64,000 nt of DNA. Source: Gemmobacter lutimaris. GTDB lineage: Bacteria; Pseudomonadota; Alphaproteobacteria; Rhodobacterales; Rhodobacteraceae. Positions 54,183 through 63,236 of the stretch are shown one piece after another. Made by a program: the position numbers and the translations under genes. The stretch's first letter is position 1. Every line of letters starts with the position of its first letter. Where the stretch lies: NCBI RefSeq assembly GCF_003570715.1, contig NZ_QXXQ01000003.1, forward strand, positions 62,001 through 126,000, given 5' to 3'. Below the pieces are notes generated by a model that worked only from the letters and a program-made list of their open reading frames with translations, searched no databases and had not been told where the DNA came from.

Positions 54183-54779
54183 ATGACCGAGGCCCTGATC
54201 GTCATCGACGTCCAGAACGATTTTTGCCCCGGTGGCGCGCTGGCGGTTGCGGGGGGCGACGAGATCGTGCCCGAGATCAACGCGATGCTGGCCGATTATT
54301 CCGTGCGTGTGCTGACACAGGACTGGCACCCGGCCGATCATGCGAGCTTCGCCGCCAATCATCCGGGTGCAGCGCCGTTCTCGATGGGCGAGATGCCGTA
54401 TGGCCCGCAGGTTCTGTGGCCGGTGCATTGTGTGCAGGGCACGACCGGGGCGGCCTTTCATGCCGGGCTGAACGCCGATGCCGCAGATCTGGTGATCCGC
54501 AAGGGTTTCCGCCCCGGCATCGACAGCTATTCGGCGTTCTTCGAAAATGACCGCACGACGCCGACCGGGCTGGAGGGCTATTTGCGCACGCGCGGGGCGA
54601 CGCGGTTGATGCTGGTTGGGCTGGCGACAGATTTCTGTGTGGCCTATTCGGCGCTGGATGCGGCGCGGCTGGGGTTTGATGTGACGGTGAAGCTGTCGGC
54701 CTGCCGCGGGATTGACCTTGACGGATCGCTCGCGGCGGCTTTGACGCAGATGCAGGCCAAGGGCGTAAAGCTTGTCTGA
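54183..54779 (+). CDS. pncA: Nicotinamidase
   Basis: Hydrolyses nicotinamide to nicotinate, the first step of the NAD salvage route completed by PncB. The 198-residue isochorismatase-fold product shows the catalytic triad Asp9 (IVIDVQNDF), Lys107 (VIRKGF) and Cys152 ([19 protein letters not shown]). The metal ligands are Asp47, His49 and His53 (TQDWHPADH), with His82 nearby. A TTGACG-17-TACGCA pair (54125-54153) is a possible promoter. A short GCCGG-AAA-CCGGC hairpin (54811-54823) lies between its stop and the following kinase gene. Confidence 0.96.
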   Translation: MTEALIVIDVQNDFCPGGALAVAGGDEIVPEINAMLADYSVRVLTQDWHPADHASFAANHPGAAPFSMGEMPYGPQVLWPVHCVQGTTGAAFHAGLNADAADLVIRKGFRPGIDSYSAFFENDRTTPTGLEGYLRTRGATRLMLVGLATDFCVAYSALDAARLGFDVTVKLSACRGIDLDGSLAAALTQMQAKGVKLV

Positions 54780-54833
54780 ACCCTCTGTTAACGTCCTCGT
54801 CCTAGGCTGAGCCGGAAACCGGCAGGGCAGAGG

Positions 54834-57164
54834 ATGGACAAGGCAATCGCCGAAGCACGTGCGATCTTCATAAGCCGGAACAGCCCGCATGGCCTGTTCC
54901 GCCGCTATGCGCGCGGGCGTGTGCGCACCTTTCTGGTGCGCCAAACCATGACCTTGATCGGGGCCGCGGTGATCGGTGCGCTGGGATCGCCCTGGTTGGC
55001 GCCCGCCAGCATCGGGCTGGCCCTGCTGGGTGAGGCGGTCGATTGTCTGACGCTGCGCTGGATCCTGCGCCGCTGTTCCGAGAAGGTGCCACCGGACGCC
55101 CGCCATCTGGCCACGGGCACTGCCGCATTTCAGGCACTGACGATTTCGGGCTGCATAGCGCTCTGCTGGTATTTCATCCCGTTGATCGAGGCGCAGGTCT
55201 TTGCTGCCGTCTTCCTGATGTCCGCCATCATCAACGCGGGACTTGTGCGCCATCACTTCCCCGAAGGCGGCTCGGCGCGGCTGGCGATTTATGGTCTGGC
55301 TGCACTGGTTCTGATCGCCGATCTGGTGCCGCAGCGCGGACCGGGCAGCCTGTTCCTGATCTTCTCCATGCTGATTCTGGGCTATAGTTCTGCACTTTTC
55401 ATCCGCTCGGTCGGCAAGGGTCGGCAAGAACGGTTGCGGTTCGAGCGGGCCTTGCTGGACGAACAGGTTGCGCTGAGCCGGTCGCAGAAGGCGCTGTCTG
55501 AAGCGGCGCGCAAGTCGGCATGGCTGGCGCGGATAGCCCAGCATGCAGGTGACAGTGTTGTCTTCACCGGGCCTGACGGTCGCATCCAATGGGTCAACCC
55601 GGCCTTCAGCCGAATCACCGGCTATCGCTTTGACGAGGCGGTCGGTCGTTTCCCCGGTGATCTGCTGAACGCCCCCGAAACGCTGGCCGATGATCTGCTG
55701 CGGCTGCGGCAGGCCTATGAACAGGCGCAGCCCCTGCGGCTGGAGCTTCAGAACCGCCGCAAGGATGGCGGGCGCCTCTGGATGGACATTTCCCTGACTC
55801 CCGTTCTGGACGCGGAGGGCAAGCCCGAGGTGTTCATCGCAGTCGAGCGTGACGTGACCGAGGCGCGGCGTCAGGCGGCTGAGCTGGCCGCGGCGCGTGA
55901 GGCGGCAGAGGCCGCCGCACATGCCAAATCGCAATTCCTTGCTACGATGAGCCATGAAATCCGCACGCCGCTGCATGGGGTGATCGGTGTGGCGGAGCTT
56001 CTGGGCGAAACGGCACTGGATGACCAGCAGCGCCAATACCTCGATACGATCCTTGAATCCGGCCGCGCCCTCGTGACGATCATCAATGATGTGCTGGACC
56101 TTTCGAAGGCGCAGGCTGGAAAATCAGACCTGCTGGCCGAACCGGTTTCTGTGGCCGAGGGGATCGAAAGCGTTGCGAAGCTTTTGCGGCCCTTCGCGTC
56201 GAAGAAAGGCATCGAATTGCGCACATCTGTCCCGCAAGGGTTTCCGCGCCATCTTGGGGATGGCGGGCGAATACGGCAGATCCTGCTGAATATTCTTGGG
56301 AATGCGGTGAAGTTCACCGACCGTGGTGCAGTCCAGGTGCGATTGGATTACCAGCCGGAGGGGGCGGTTGATTTGCTGCGCATCGCGGTTGAGGATACCG
56401 GCATCGGCATCGCGCCGGAACGGCTGGAAACGATCTTCGACAGCTTTACCCAGGCTGACAGCACCATTTCACGCCGCTTCGGAGGGTCGGGCCTGGGGTT
56501 GACGATCTCGCGCCTGCTGGCCCGGCAGATGGGAGGCGATATTTCCGTCAGCTCCGTTCCGGGGCAGGGGGCTGTCTTCAGCGTGACACTGCGATTGCCA
56601 CGTTTGAGCGGTGCGGTTCGCCCTGATGCGACGCCGGTTCCAGTTGTCAGGCCGCAGACCGGGTTGCATGTGCTGGTGGCCGAAGACAATGCGACCAATC
56701 TGATGATCGCCCGCAAGTTGCTGGAGCACAGCACCGCGCGTGTCAGCGTGGCCCGCGATGGAGAGGAGGCGCTGGCGCGTTACAAGGCTGATCCGCCGGA
56801 TCTGGTGCTGATGGATCTGTCCATGCCGGGCATGGACGGGCTGACCGCAGCCCGTGCGATCCGGACGCATGAGGCAGCCGCAGGATTGCCGCGATGTCGG
56901 ATCATCGCGCAAACGGCGTTCTCCAAGGATGAACAGGGCGCTGCGGTTGCTGCGGCAGGGATGGATGGCATGTTGTCCAAGCCGCTGACACGCCGCGACC
57001 TTTATGAATTGCTGGACAGGATCGCCCGGCAGCCCGAGACGGGTTTTGACGTCTCCCCCGCCTATGCCTTAGAGATGAGCGCAAAGGGAGATGCAGAATG
57101 GTCGATATCGCAACGCGGGTCCACAACCACAACTGGAAGATCGACCCGATCGTCCGTTCGCTGA
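54834..57164 (+). CDS. Hybrid sensor histidine kinase with receiver domain
   Basis: A 776-residue membrane kinase. About 35-195: five or six hydrophobic segments with no sizeable periplasmic loop. About 228-345: PAS domain ([28 protein letters not shown]). About 350-400: HisKA with phospho-acceptor His374 ([16 protein letters not shown]). About 480-590: ATPase domain ([28 protein letters not shown]). About 612-735: receiver with Asp661 ([13 protein letters not shown]) and Lys (MLSKPLT). No output domain follows. The coding frame runs 67 bases past the pncB start, giving a low-complexity end ([16 protein letters not shown]). Its placement between pncA and pncB is unusual, and its phospho-partner is unknown. 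Confidence 0.93.
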   Translation: MDKAIAEARAIFISRNSPHGLFRRYARGRVRTFLVRQTMTLIGAAVIGALGSPWLAPASIGLALLGEAVDCLTLRWILRRCSEKVPPDARHLATGTAAFQALTISGCIALCWYFIPLIEAQVFAAVFLMSAIINAGLVRHHFPEGGSARLAIYGLAALVLIADLVPQRGPGSLFLIFSMLILGYSSALFIRSVGKGRQERLRFERALLDEQVALSRSQKALSEAARKSAWLARIAQHAGDSVVFTGPDGRIQWVNPAFSRITGYRFDEAVGRFPGDLLNAPETLADDLLRLRQAYEQAQPLRLELQNRRKDGGRLWMDISLTPVLDAEGKPEVFIAVERDVTEARRQAAELAAAREAAEAAAHAKSQFLATMSHEIRTPLHGVIGVAELLGETALDDQQRQYLDTILESGRALVTIINDVLDLSKAQAGKSDLLAEPVSVAEGIESVAKLLRPFASKKGIELRTSVPQGFPRHLGDGGRIRQILLNILGNAVKFTDRGAVQVRLDYQPEGAVDLLRIAVEDTGIGIAPERLETIFDSFTQADSTISRRFGGSGLGLTISRLLARQMGGDISVSSVPGQGAVFSVTLRLPRLSGAVRPDATPVPVVRPQTGLHVLVAEDNATNLMIARKLLEHSTARVSVARDGEEALARYKADPPDLVLMDLSMPGMDGLTAARAIRTHEAAAGLPRCRIIAQTAFSKDEQGAAVAAAGMDGMLSKPLTRRDLYELLDRIARQPETGFDVSPAYALEMSAKGDAEWSISQRGSTTTTGRSTRSSVR

Positions 57165-58387
57165 TCGATACGGACTTCTACAAACTGCTGATGTGCCAGT
57201 CGATCTTTCGCAACAAGCCGGATACGACCGTGGTGTTCAGCCTGATCAACCGCACGAAATCCATTCGCCTCGCCGAACTGATCGACGAGGGGGAGTTGCG
57301 CGAACAGCTGGATCATGTCCGCTCGCTGAGCCTCAGCCGTGGTGAAAGCACATGGCTGCGCGGCAATACCTTCTATGGCAAGCGCCAGATGTTCCGCCCT
57401 GATTTCATGGAATGGTTCGAAGGCATGCGCCTGCCGGACTATCACCTGGAGAAACGCGATGGCCAGTATGAGCTGACCTTCGAGGGCCGCTGGCCCGAGG
57501 TTATGCTGTGGGAAATTCCGGCGCTGGCGGTGCTGATGGAATTGCGCTCGCGTGCCGTGCTGCGCGACATGGGCAAGTTCGAGCTTCAGGTGCTTTACGC
57601 CCGCGCCATGGCCCGGCTGTGGGAAAAGATCGAACGGTTACGCCGCATCGAGGGGCTGAAGATCGCCGATTTCGGTACGCGCCGACGGCACGGCTTCCTT
57701 TGGCAGGACTGGTGTGTTCAGGCCATGCAGGAAGGTTTGGGCGACGCCTTCATCGGCACATCGAACTGCCGCATCGCAATGAAGCGCGATATCGAGGCGA
57801 TCGGGACCAATGCGCATGAACTGCCCATGGTCTATGCGGCATTGGCTGACAACGATGCAGAGCTTGCCCAGGCGCCCTATCGGGTTCTGGCCGACTGGCA
57901 CGACGAACATGATGGCAATCTGCGCATCATCCTGCCTGATACCTTCGGCTCGGAGGGGTTCTTGAAGCACGCGCCCGACTGGCTGACGACCTGGACGGGC
58001 ATTCGCATCGACTCCGGCGATCCGGCCGGTGCCGCCGAGATGGCAATCCGCTGGTGGAAGGATCGTGGCGAGGATCCGACCCAGAAGCTTGTGATCTTCT
58101 CGGACGGGCTGGATGTCGAGAAGATCGAGGAACTGCACGCCCGCTTCGTAGGCCGGGTCAAGGTTTCCTTCGGCTGGGGCACCATGCTGACCAATGATTT
58201 CCGCGGTCTGGCAGGGGACCGGCTGGCACCGTTCAGCCTTGTCTGCAAGGCCGTCAGCGCGAACGGGCGCCCGACGGTCAAGCTTTCCGACAATCCCAAC
58301 AAGGCCATGGGACCGGCAGAAGAGGTTGCGCGCTACAAGCGGGTCTTTGGCGTCGGGGGGCAGAAGGCGCAGGATCTTCTGGTCTGA
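57098..58387 (+). CDS. pncB: Nicotinate phosphoribosyltransferase
   Basis: Converts nicotinate and PRPP to nicotinate mononucleotide in NAD salvage. The 429-residue product begins [21 protein letters not shown] and has [23 protein letters not shown], the segments [12 protein letters not shown] and [10 protein letters not shown] that frame the active site, and [24 protein letters not shown] ribosome-binding site lies inside the 3' end of the kinase gene, about 8 bases before this ATG. Its termination hairpin is shared with the convergent phosphate transporter gene. Confidence 0.96.
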   Translation: MVDIATRVHNHNWKIDPIVRSLIDTDFYKLLMCQSIFRNKPDTTVVFSLINRTKSIRLAELIDEGELREQLDHVRSLSLSRGESTWLRGNTFYGKRQMFRPDFMEWFEGMRLPDYHLEKRDGQYELTFEGRWPEVMLWEIPALAVLMELRSRAVLRDMGKFELQVLYARAMARLWEKIERLRRIEGLKIADFGTRRRHGFLWQDWCVQAMQEGLGDAFIGTSNCRIAMKRDIEAIGTNAHELPMVYAALADNDAELAQAPYRVLADWHDEHDGNLRIILPDTFGSEGFLKHAPDWLTTWTGIRIDSGDPAGAAEMAIRWWKDRGEDPTQKLVIFSDGLDVEKIEELHARFVGRVKVSFGWGTMLTNDFRGLAGDRLAPFSLVCKAVSANGRPTVKLSDNPNKAMGPAEEVARYKRVFGVGGQKAQDLLV

Positions 58388-58402
58388 TGCAGGTCAGACC
58401 AG
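58379..58402. terminator. Shared dyad formed by the ends of pncB and the Pit gene
   Basis: CTGGTCTGA (58379-58387) and its complement TCAGACCAG (58394-58402) are separated by six bases. Each arm encodes the final Leu-Val-stop of one of the two convergent genes, so the hairpin is built from both coding ends. No T tract follows on either strand, so it may stabilise 3' ends rather than terminate. Confidence 0.4.
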
Positions 58403-59863
58403 CTGCCGCAGCAGGACAAAAAGCAGCGCCGACAGAACTGCGGTCAGCGGCACGGTAACAACCCAGGCCGCCCCGATCGACAGCACATGAACGCGCCGCA
58501 CCAGCTTGCGGCGCGAGCGTTCTTCGGGGGCGACAGGCTTGCCCTTGATGATGCCGGTGCGCCGCGCCTGACGGTCGGCATGCCATTCGCGGTAGAAGCC
58601 TACCCCGAACACCGCGCCGACCGCGATATGGGTCGAACTGACCGGCAGGCCGAGCCAGCTTGCGACGATGACGGTAATTGCGGCGGAAAGGGCCACGCAA
58701 TAGGCGCGCATCGGGTTCAGTTTGGTAATCTCGGTTCCGACCATGCGGATCAGCTTGGGGCCGAACAGTGTCAGCCCGAACGAGATGCCCGCCGCGCCGA
58801 TCAGCATGACCCAGAGCGGAATGCCGACCTTGTCGGATGTTGCGTGGTCAGTGACGGCATGGACGATGGCGGCAAGCGGACCGACGGCATTGGCCACGTC
58901 ATTGGCGCCATGGGCGAAGGACAGCAGCGCCGCCGAAATCACCAGCGGCATCGAGAACAGCACCTTGAGCGAACGCTTGCGGTTTTCCATCCCCTCAGAC
59001 TTGCGACGGATCATCGGTCGGGTGATCAGCACCGCTGCAATGCCGATTGACAGACCCAGAAACAGCGCCACAGGCATCGGGACCGAAACCAGCTTCTTCA
59101 GCCCTTTGACCGCAAGATAGGTGGTGAAGGTGCCGGCCATGATCCCGATCAGCACGGGCACCCACAGGCGGGCAGCGCCGAGCTTGTCCTCGACATCATT
59201 GATGCGGGCCTTGATGAAGGCAAGGAAGGCGGCGGCAATGACACCGCCGAGGATGGGTGAGATCACCCAGCTTGCGGCGATCTGGCCCATCTTGCCCCAG
59301 TCCACGGCATCGAAACCGGCTGCCACGATACCCGCACCCATCACACCGCCAACGATGGCATGGGTGGTCGAGACCGGGGCACCGAACCATGTGGCGAGGT
59401 TGAGCCACAGCGAGGCAGCGATCAGCGCCGACATCATGGCCCAGATGAAGGTTTGCGGGTCAGCCACCGCCTCGGGGGCGACGATCCCGCCCGAGATGGT
59501 CGAAACCACATCGCCGCCCGCGATCAGCGCGCCCGCAGTTTCAAACACGGCCGCGATGATCAGTGCGCCGCCCATCGTCAATGCATTGGCGCCGACGGCC
59601 GGTCCCATGTTGTTGGCCACGTCATTGGCGCCGATGTTCAGCGCCATATAGGCCCCGAAAGCCGCAGCCGCGACGATGATCAGCGAATTCGGTGCGCCGC
59701 CGGTCAGCACCGCAGCGGCGATGGCACAGAAGGCGATGAAGGCAAGGCCGACGCCGACAGCGATCAACGGCCGCGACAGAAAGCCGGTTGCCTGCTCCAG
59801 CACGACAAGACGCGACAGATCCTTGTCGAGCGTCTTCCACTTGTTCTGTTGAAATTGTGTCAT
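58394..59863 (-). CDS. Inorganic phosphate transporter, Pit family
   Basis: Low-affinity phosphate:cation symporter of the PiT family, in the inner membrane. The 489-residue protein has about eleven helices and the duplicated family signature: NIGANDVANNMGPAVGANAL in the first half and FAHGANDVANAVGPLAAI in the second. Other segments are GAPVSTTHAIVGGVMGAG and GLPVSSTHIAVGAVFG. A soluble loop with charged residues (MIRRKSEGMENRKRSLK) divides the halves. The N terminus is longer than in E. coli PitA. No PhoU-like partner gene is next to it. Confidence 0.94.
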   Translation of the reverse strand: MTQFQQNKWKTLDKDLSRLVVLEQATGFLSRPLIAVGVGLAFIAFCAIAAAVLTGGAPNSLIIVAAAAFGAYMALNIGANDVANNMGPAVGANALTMGGALIIAAVFETAGALIAGGDVVSTISGGIVAPEAVADPQTFIWAMMSALIAASLWLNLATWFGAPVSTTHAIVGGVMGAGIVAAGFDAVDWGKMGQIAASWVISPILGGVIAAAFLAFIKARINDVEDKLGAARLWVPVLIGIMAGTFTTYLAVKGLKKLVSVPMPVALFLGLSIGIAAVLITRPMIRRKSEGMENRKRSLKVLFSMPLVISAALLSFAHGANDVANAVGPLAAIVHAVTDHATSDKVGIPLWVMLIGAAGISFGLTLFGPKLIRMVGTEITKLNPMRAYCVALSAAITVIVASWLGLPVSSTHIAVGAVFGVGFYREWHADRQARRTGIIKGKPVAPEERSRRKLVRRVHVLSIGAAWVVTVPLTAVLSALLFVLLRQLV

Positions 59864-59952
59864 GGTTCCGTCACCGGCCTGTTACACGCGCAGCGCATAG
59901 CCCGGCCACGGCTGGGCGGCAACCGATTCCCGGAAAATTCCTGTCGGATCGT

Positions 59953-60891
59953 TCAGTTTGCCGCGGAAAGCTGGCGTCCGGCCCACATCACAGCGCGTGC
60001 GATATGGCTGCGGTGGACCGGGTGCTCGGGTGGCAACCGCGTCATGGCCCATCCGACCGAAGCGAGCACACGGGCTAATGTGAACAATGGCACCATATTG
60101 AAATCATCCTGCCGCAGGCTGGCATATCCCTCGATCAGCGCCTGCTGCAAGGCGGGGTGATGCGGCTCATACAGGTCTTGCGACAGAACGGTGCCAAGGT
60201 CGTAAAGGCGGAAACCGATGCCGCTGTCGTCAAAGTCGATCAGTGACAGGTGGTCGCCATCGACAAGGATATTCTCGCGCAGCACATCGGCGTGAACCGG
60301 GCCAAGGGCGCTGTGGCGGGCATGATCGGTCAGCCGCTCGTGCAGCAGGTCGCGCGCGCGAACCAGCAGGGCGGCATCCTCGGCAGAAAGCGCAGGATGT
60401 TCCCAGAACCGCCCCCATAGCGGGTTTTCGCCGGTCAGGCCGTCGATGTCCCATCGCGGGCGGGTAAAGTCGGGCGGAAGTGTCAGGCGGTCAGTGGCGT
60501 CATGCACTTGGGCCAGCAACTGGCCAAGCGCGCGGTGGCGCGCCGTCTGTTCGGTCCGCGTTCCCGTCAAGGGCACAAGTGACTCCCCAAACGGGGCGCC
60601 CTCCATCCATGACATGACCGAGGCCAGACGCCCGCCGTGCAACCGGCGCAAGTGATCGCCATTGGTCGAGGCGACAGGCGCGGGCACCGCGACGCCCGAC
60701 CGTGCCAGTTCGGCGCACCACCAGAGCTCTGAACGGATGGCGGCCGGGTTCTGGTAGCCCACACGATGCAGCCGTAAGGCAGCCCGCGCACCGTCAGGAA
60801 GCGCGATGGCGTAAACCGCGTTTTCCCGGTTGCGCAATTCTGCCTGAATGCGTGCGCCCCAAAGCGCTGCCGCTTCTTCCACTTCGGTCAT
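59953..60891 (-). CDS. Aminoglycoside/homoserine-kinase-type phosphotransferase
   Basis: A 312-residue kinase-like protein of the APH/ChoK superfamily, close in layout to SrkA/YihE stress-response kinases and homoserine kinase II. It shows the catalytic loop GPVHADVLRENILVDG with the Brenner-type HxDxxxxN arrangement, the metal site LIDFDDSGIGFRLYDLG, and an N-terminal ATP lobe (YAIALPDGARAALRLHRVG). Substrate cannot be predicted. It starts inside the stop of arfB? No: the arfB gene ends at 60888 upstream of it, so its ATG overlaps the arfB TGA (ATGA), and the two genes are co-translated. Confidence 0.88.
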   Translation of the reverse strand: MTEVEEAAALWGARIQAELRNRENAVYAIALPDGARAALRLHRVGYQNPAAIRSELWWCAELARSGVAVPAPVASTNGDHLRRLHGGRLASVMSWMEGAPFGESLVPLTGTRTEQTARHRALGQLLAQVHDATDRLTLPPDFTRPRWDIDGLTGENPLWGRFWEHPALSAEDAALLVRARDLLHERLTDHARHSALGPVHADVLRENILVDGDHLSLIDFDDSGIGFRLYDLGTVLSQDLYEPHHPALQQALIEGYASLRQDDFNMVPLFTLARVLASVGWAMTRLPPEHPVHRSHIARAVMWAGRQLSAAN

Positions 60892-61310
60892 TCCTCGCCC
60901 TCCACCCGGCCTCGCAGGGTCTTTACCTCGCCGCGCTGGGCCTTGGCAGCCAGCCGCCGCCGCTGACTGCCCAGTGTCGGCTTGGTGGCAATACGGCGCT
61001 TGGGGGCAACCAGCGCCTGCCGGATCATCTCGACCAGACGTGCCTCGGCCAGTTCACGATTACGCGCCTGGCTGCGGGTTTCCTCCGCCCGGATCACGAT
61101 GGCGCCCTCGGTGGTCCAGCGCCGTCCCGCAATACGCTTCAACCGGGCCTTCACCGCGGGCGTCAGGTGGGGGGAGCGTTCCGCCTCGAACCGCAGTTCC
61201 ACCGCCGTTTCCACCTTGTTCACATTCTGGCCGCCCGGCCCGGAGGATCGAGAAAAGCTTTCAGAAAGCTCCCAGTCGGCGATGGTGATTGTCTCTGTGA
61301 TCCGCAGCAT
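60888..61310 (-). CDS. arfB: Alternative ribosome-rescue factor ArfB
   Basis: Peptidyl-tRNA hydrolase (formerly YaeJ) that frees stalled ribosomes. The 140-residue product has the release-factor catalytic motif GGQ at residues 26-28 within RSSGPGGQNVNKVETAVELRF (shown to identify the region: SGPGGQNVNKVE). It lacks codon-reading domains and ends in the basic tail typical of ArfB (PKRRIATKPTLGSQRRRL). It is the first gene of a minus-strand unit with the phosphotransferase. Upstream is a 335-base region with no recognisable protein gene. Confidence 0.95.
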   Translation of the reverse strand: MLRITETITIADWELSESFSRSSGPGGQNVNKVETAVELRFEAERSPHLTPAVKARLKRIAGRRWTTEGAIVIRAEETRSQARNRELAEARLVEMIRQALVAPKRRIATKPTLGSQRRRLAAKAQRGEVKTLRGRVEGEE

Positions 61311-61410
61311 GGCGCGAGATTAACGGCTTTGGCGCGCGGCGAAAGGGGGGAAATGGCGCTATTGCGGGCCGGTATTTTAAGGCTGGGCCGCGCCGGATTT
61401 TATGGTGGCC

Positions 61411-61449
61411 GAAAACGAGAAAGGGCCGCCTACAAACGGCGACCCTTTC
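61411..61449 (-). terminator. Terminator-like hairpin of the candidate small RNA
   Basis: Minus strand: GAAAGGGTCGCC, 7-base loop, GGCGGCCCTTTC, then TCGTTTTC. The 12-bp stem is complete with one G-U pair on this strand, while on the plus strand that pair is a C-A mismatch and no T stretch follows. That fixes the minus strand as the likely direction. Confidence 0.65.
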
Positions 61450-61558
61450 CGAGTTCCAAGGAGATGGGCCAGTTAGGTTTCAAGCCCAATCATAGGATTG
61501 ATTTTCAAGGGGTTGCCCTTAAATCTCGCTCCTCCTGACTGTCCCGACACCTCTCTCC
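61411..61558 (-). ncRNA. Candidate small RNA downstream of yhhQ
   Basis: A minus-strand transcript of about 148 bases is suggested by a promoter-like pair just upstream and an intrinsic-type terminator at its end. Within it, AAGGG-CAAC-CCCTT and CAATC-CTAT-GATTG would form two small hairpins, and the 5' part is purine-rich with several GGAG-like blocks. It could be an independent RNA or a processed 3' untranslated region of yhhQ. An 18-codon open frame (GTG at 61575, stop 61519-61521) overlaps the 5' region, so a leader peptide is an alternative. I cannot match it to a named RNA family. Confidence 0.45.
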
Positions 61559-61564
61559 AATATC

Positions 61565-61593
61565 ACTCTAGACACTGGATCACCTCCTTTCAA
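61565..61593 (-). promoter_or_regulatory. Promoter-like hexamers with an extended anti-16S block
   Basis: On the minus strand TTGAAA (61593-61588), a 17-base spacer and TAGAGT (61570-61565) resemble a sigma-70 promoter. The spacer and its edge contain GAAAGGAGGTGATCCAG (61591-61575), an exact 17-base complement of the usual 3' end of bacterial 16S rRNA, followed directly by a GTG codon. It can be read either as a promoter or as an exceptionally long ribosome-binding site. Confidence 0.45.
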
Positions 61594-61645
61594 AAGATTG
61601 CCGATAAGGGGAGCGTGACACAGATCTGGGCTTTGTCAAAAGGTT

Positions 61646-62269
61646 TTATACCGGACGTAGAGTCAACTTTCCGACAATGATGCGGAATGGCACAAGTGCA
61701 ACAGCTGCGAGGGTCAGCTTGACCATCCAGTCGGCAACAGCCAGCGAAATCCAAAGCGGTGCGGCGGGGCCGAAGCCGAGGATCGGCAGCACCTCGCCCG
61801 CCCAGGATACGTCATTCGCAGGCTCGATGAAGGCGAGGCTGGCCGAGAAGGCGGTGGTGAAGAAGATTACCGTATCGAGAGTGGAGCTGAACAGGGTAGA
61901 GATTAGCGGCGCGCGCCACCAGCTTCCGGCACGCAGGCGATTGAAGATGGCAATGTCGGTCAGTTGCGCGGCAAGGAATGCGGCGCCCGATCCCAGCGCG
62001 ATGCGCAGGGTGACCAGAGGACCGAACTCGCCCACGATCTGCGATCCGATCAGCGAGCACAGGATGCCCACGACAAAGCCCACCAGCACGACCCGTCGCG
62101 CGGCGGCGGCACCATAGATGCGGTTGGTCAGATCGGTGACCAGAAAGGCGACAGGATAGGTGAGTGCGCCCCATGTCAGCCAGGGACCGAGCAGGTATTG
62201 CACAAGAATGTTGGAAGCCACCACCGTGGCCGCCATGGCGAGAACGCCGGGCAGAAGGGATTTCGACAT
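61646..62269 (-). CDS. yhhQ: Queuosine precursor transporter (YhhQ/VUT family)
   Basis: Inner-membrane transporter importing 7-cyano-7-deazaguanine or 7-aminomethyl-7-deazaguanine for queuosine tRNA modification. The 207-residue protein has six hydrophobic segments, the family motif TYPVAFLVTDLTNRIYG (about 37-53) and GSGAAFLAAQLTDIAIFNRLR. It is 79 bases downstream of the phytase-like gene on the same strand. The upstream leader forms a GCCC-AAAA-GGGC hairpin but does not match a preQ1 riboswitch that I know. Confidence 0.93.
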   Translation of the reverse strand: MSKSLLPGVLAMAATVVASNILVQYLLGPWLTWGALTYPVAFLVTDLTNRIYGAAAARRVVLVGFVVGILCSLIGSQIVGEFGPLVTLRIALGSGAAFLAAQLTDIAIFNRLRAGSWWRAPLISTLFSSTLDTVIFFTTAFSASLAFIEPANDVSWAGEVLPILGFGPAAPLWISLAVADWMVKLTLAAVALVPFRIIVGKLTLRPV

Positions 62270-62348
62270 GTGTGATCCGTTTTTACAAGGTCGCGGAGAC
62301 TTGGCCCTTTTGGGCAGGCCGCCCCGTTACGCCCGGACAGGGCACGAG

Positions 62349-63236
62349 TCAATCCGGCAGGCGATATTCGACGATTTCGGTGGTCTGGAAGAACCGGAAA
62401 TTGTCATCCGCGATCAGCGTCAGCCGGATACCCTGTGCATCGTGCCAGACGGCGATGCCTTCCAGATTGTCATGCTGGCCCGGTCGGGTTTGCAGCACGG
62501 TTTCCCCGCGGTCGATCTGATTGCCGGTCACGTTGAAGCGCCGGACGCGGGAGGCAAAGCCCATCAGTCCGCGAAACTGCCGCTCCAGAAGGTAAAGCCG
62601 ACCATCCGGCCCGAAATCGGCGCCGACCGGCAGAAATGATCCCTCGCGCGGGATGGTGAAGGGCTGGTCCCATGTCCCGTTGTGAAAGCGCCAGACCGGG
62701 AAAGGCCTGTCCTCGCGCCCAGATCTTTCGGGCAGGGTGTAAAGCGCGCCATCCGGCCCGATGGCCAGCGCCTCAAGCGAAGAATTGCGCTGCATCTTAG
62801 CAAAGGCTTGCGGGGTCGGCAGGTTTTCCGCCTCGGCGCCCATCCGGGCATAGCGCAAAACCCGCGCAACGCCTTCGAGCGAGATATAGGCGGTTCCGTC
62901 CGCCGCGATGGCCAGCCCCTCGCTGTCATTGCGCCCATTGGCCAGCGACGACTTGCCTTTGCCCCGCAGCACCTGCACCGGGGCGGCCTCGATCCCGATG
63001 ATCCGGCCAGAACCGTCGCGCCGCAATCGCCCGGAGGTCCAGCCGCCGCGATCAGAAAGCGCGGTGAAGCGCAGACCGTCGTCGCTGATCTCCAGCCCCG
63101 ACATGCCGCCCATGCGTGGATCGTCCGAGCGCCATACGAAGCTTCCGAGGTGGCCGGGCGCCTCCGTCGGGCTGGCGCTGCCTTCAAGGGCGAGCCCGCA
63201 GGCGAGGATCAGCGTGATGACAGAACGGCGGCGCAT
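62349..63236 (-). CDS. Esterase-like activity of phytase family protein
   Basis: A 295-residue exported protein with a signal peptide ([16 protein letters not shown]). It has a beta-propeller-like body matching the phytase-like/esterase-like domain (PF13449 type): [64 protein letters not shown] and [24 protein letters not shown]. It probably acts in the periplasm, on phosphate esters or another substrate; the name is historical and activity is uncertain. Its start overlaps the end of mepA by 28 bases. Confidence 0.87.
   Translation of the reverse strand: MRRRSVITLILACGLALEGSASPTEAPGHLGSFVWRSDDPRMGGMSGLEISDDGLRFTALSDRGGWTSGRLRRDGSGRIIGIEAAPVQVLRGKGKSSLANGRNDSEGLAIAADGTAYISLEGVARVLRYARMGAEAENLPTPQAFAKMQRNSSLEALAIGPDGALYTLPERSGREDRPFPVWRFHNGTWDQPFTIPREGSFLPVGADFGPDGRLYLLERQFRGLMGFASRVRRFNVTGNQIDRGETVLQTRPGQHDNLEGIAVWHDAQGIRLTLIADDNFRFFQTTEIVEYRLPD

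Larger units (their letters stand above)
61311..61645. other. Intergenic region holding a candidate small RNA
   Basis: A 335-base stretch between arfB and yhhQ without a convincing protein gene. Its yhhQ-proximal half is less GC-rich than the window and contains, on the minus strand, a TTGACA-like hexamer (61634-61639), a long Shine-Dalgarno-like block, short hairpins and a terminator-like hairpin, described separately. The arfB-proximal 100 bases (61311-61410) look like ordinary upstream sequence with no clear motif. Confidence 0.6.

Noticed and set aside
61575-61591. A 16S rRNA fragment
   Set aside because: Only 17 bases match the 16S 3' end, and flanking bases do not continue into either 16S or spacer sequence, so it is not an rRNA gene remnant of useful length. 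It is treated as an extended ribosome-binding-like block.
62270-62348. preQ1 riboswitch upstream of the queuosine-precursor transporter
   Set aside because: The leader forms a GCCC-AAAA-GGGC hairpin, but I could not lay out the preQ1-I, II or III consensus elements on it.
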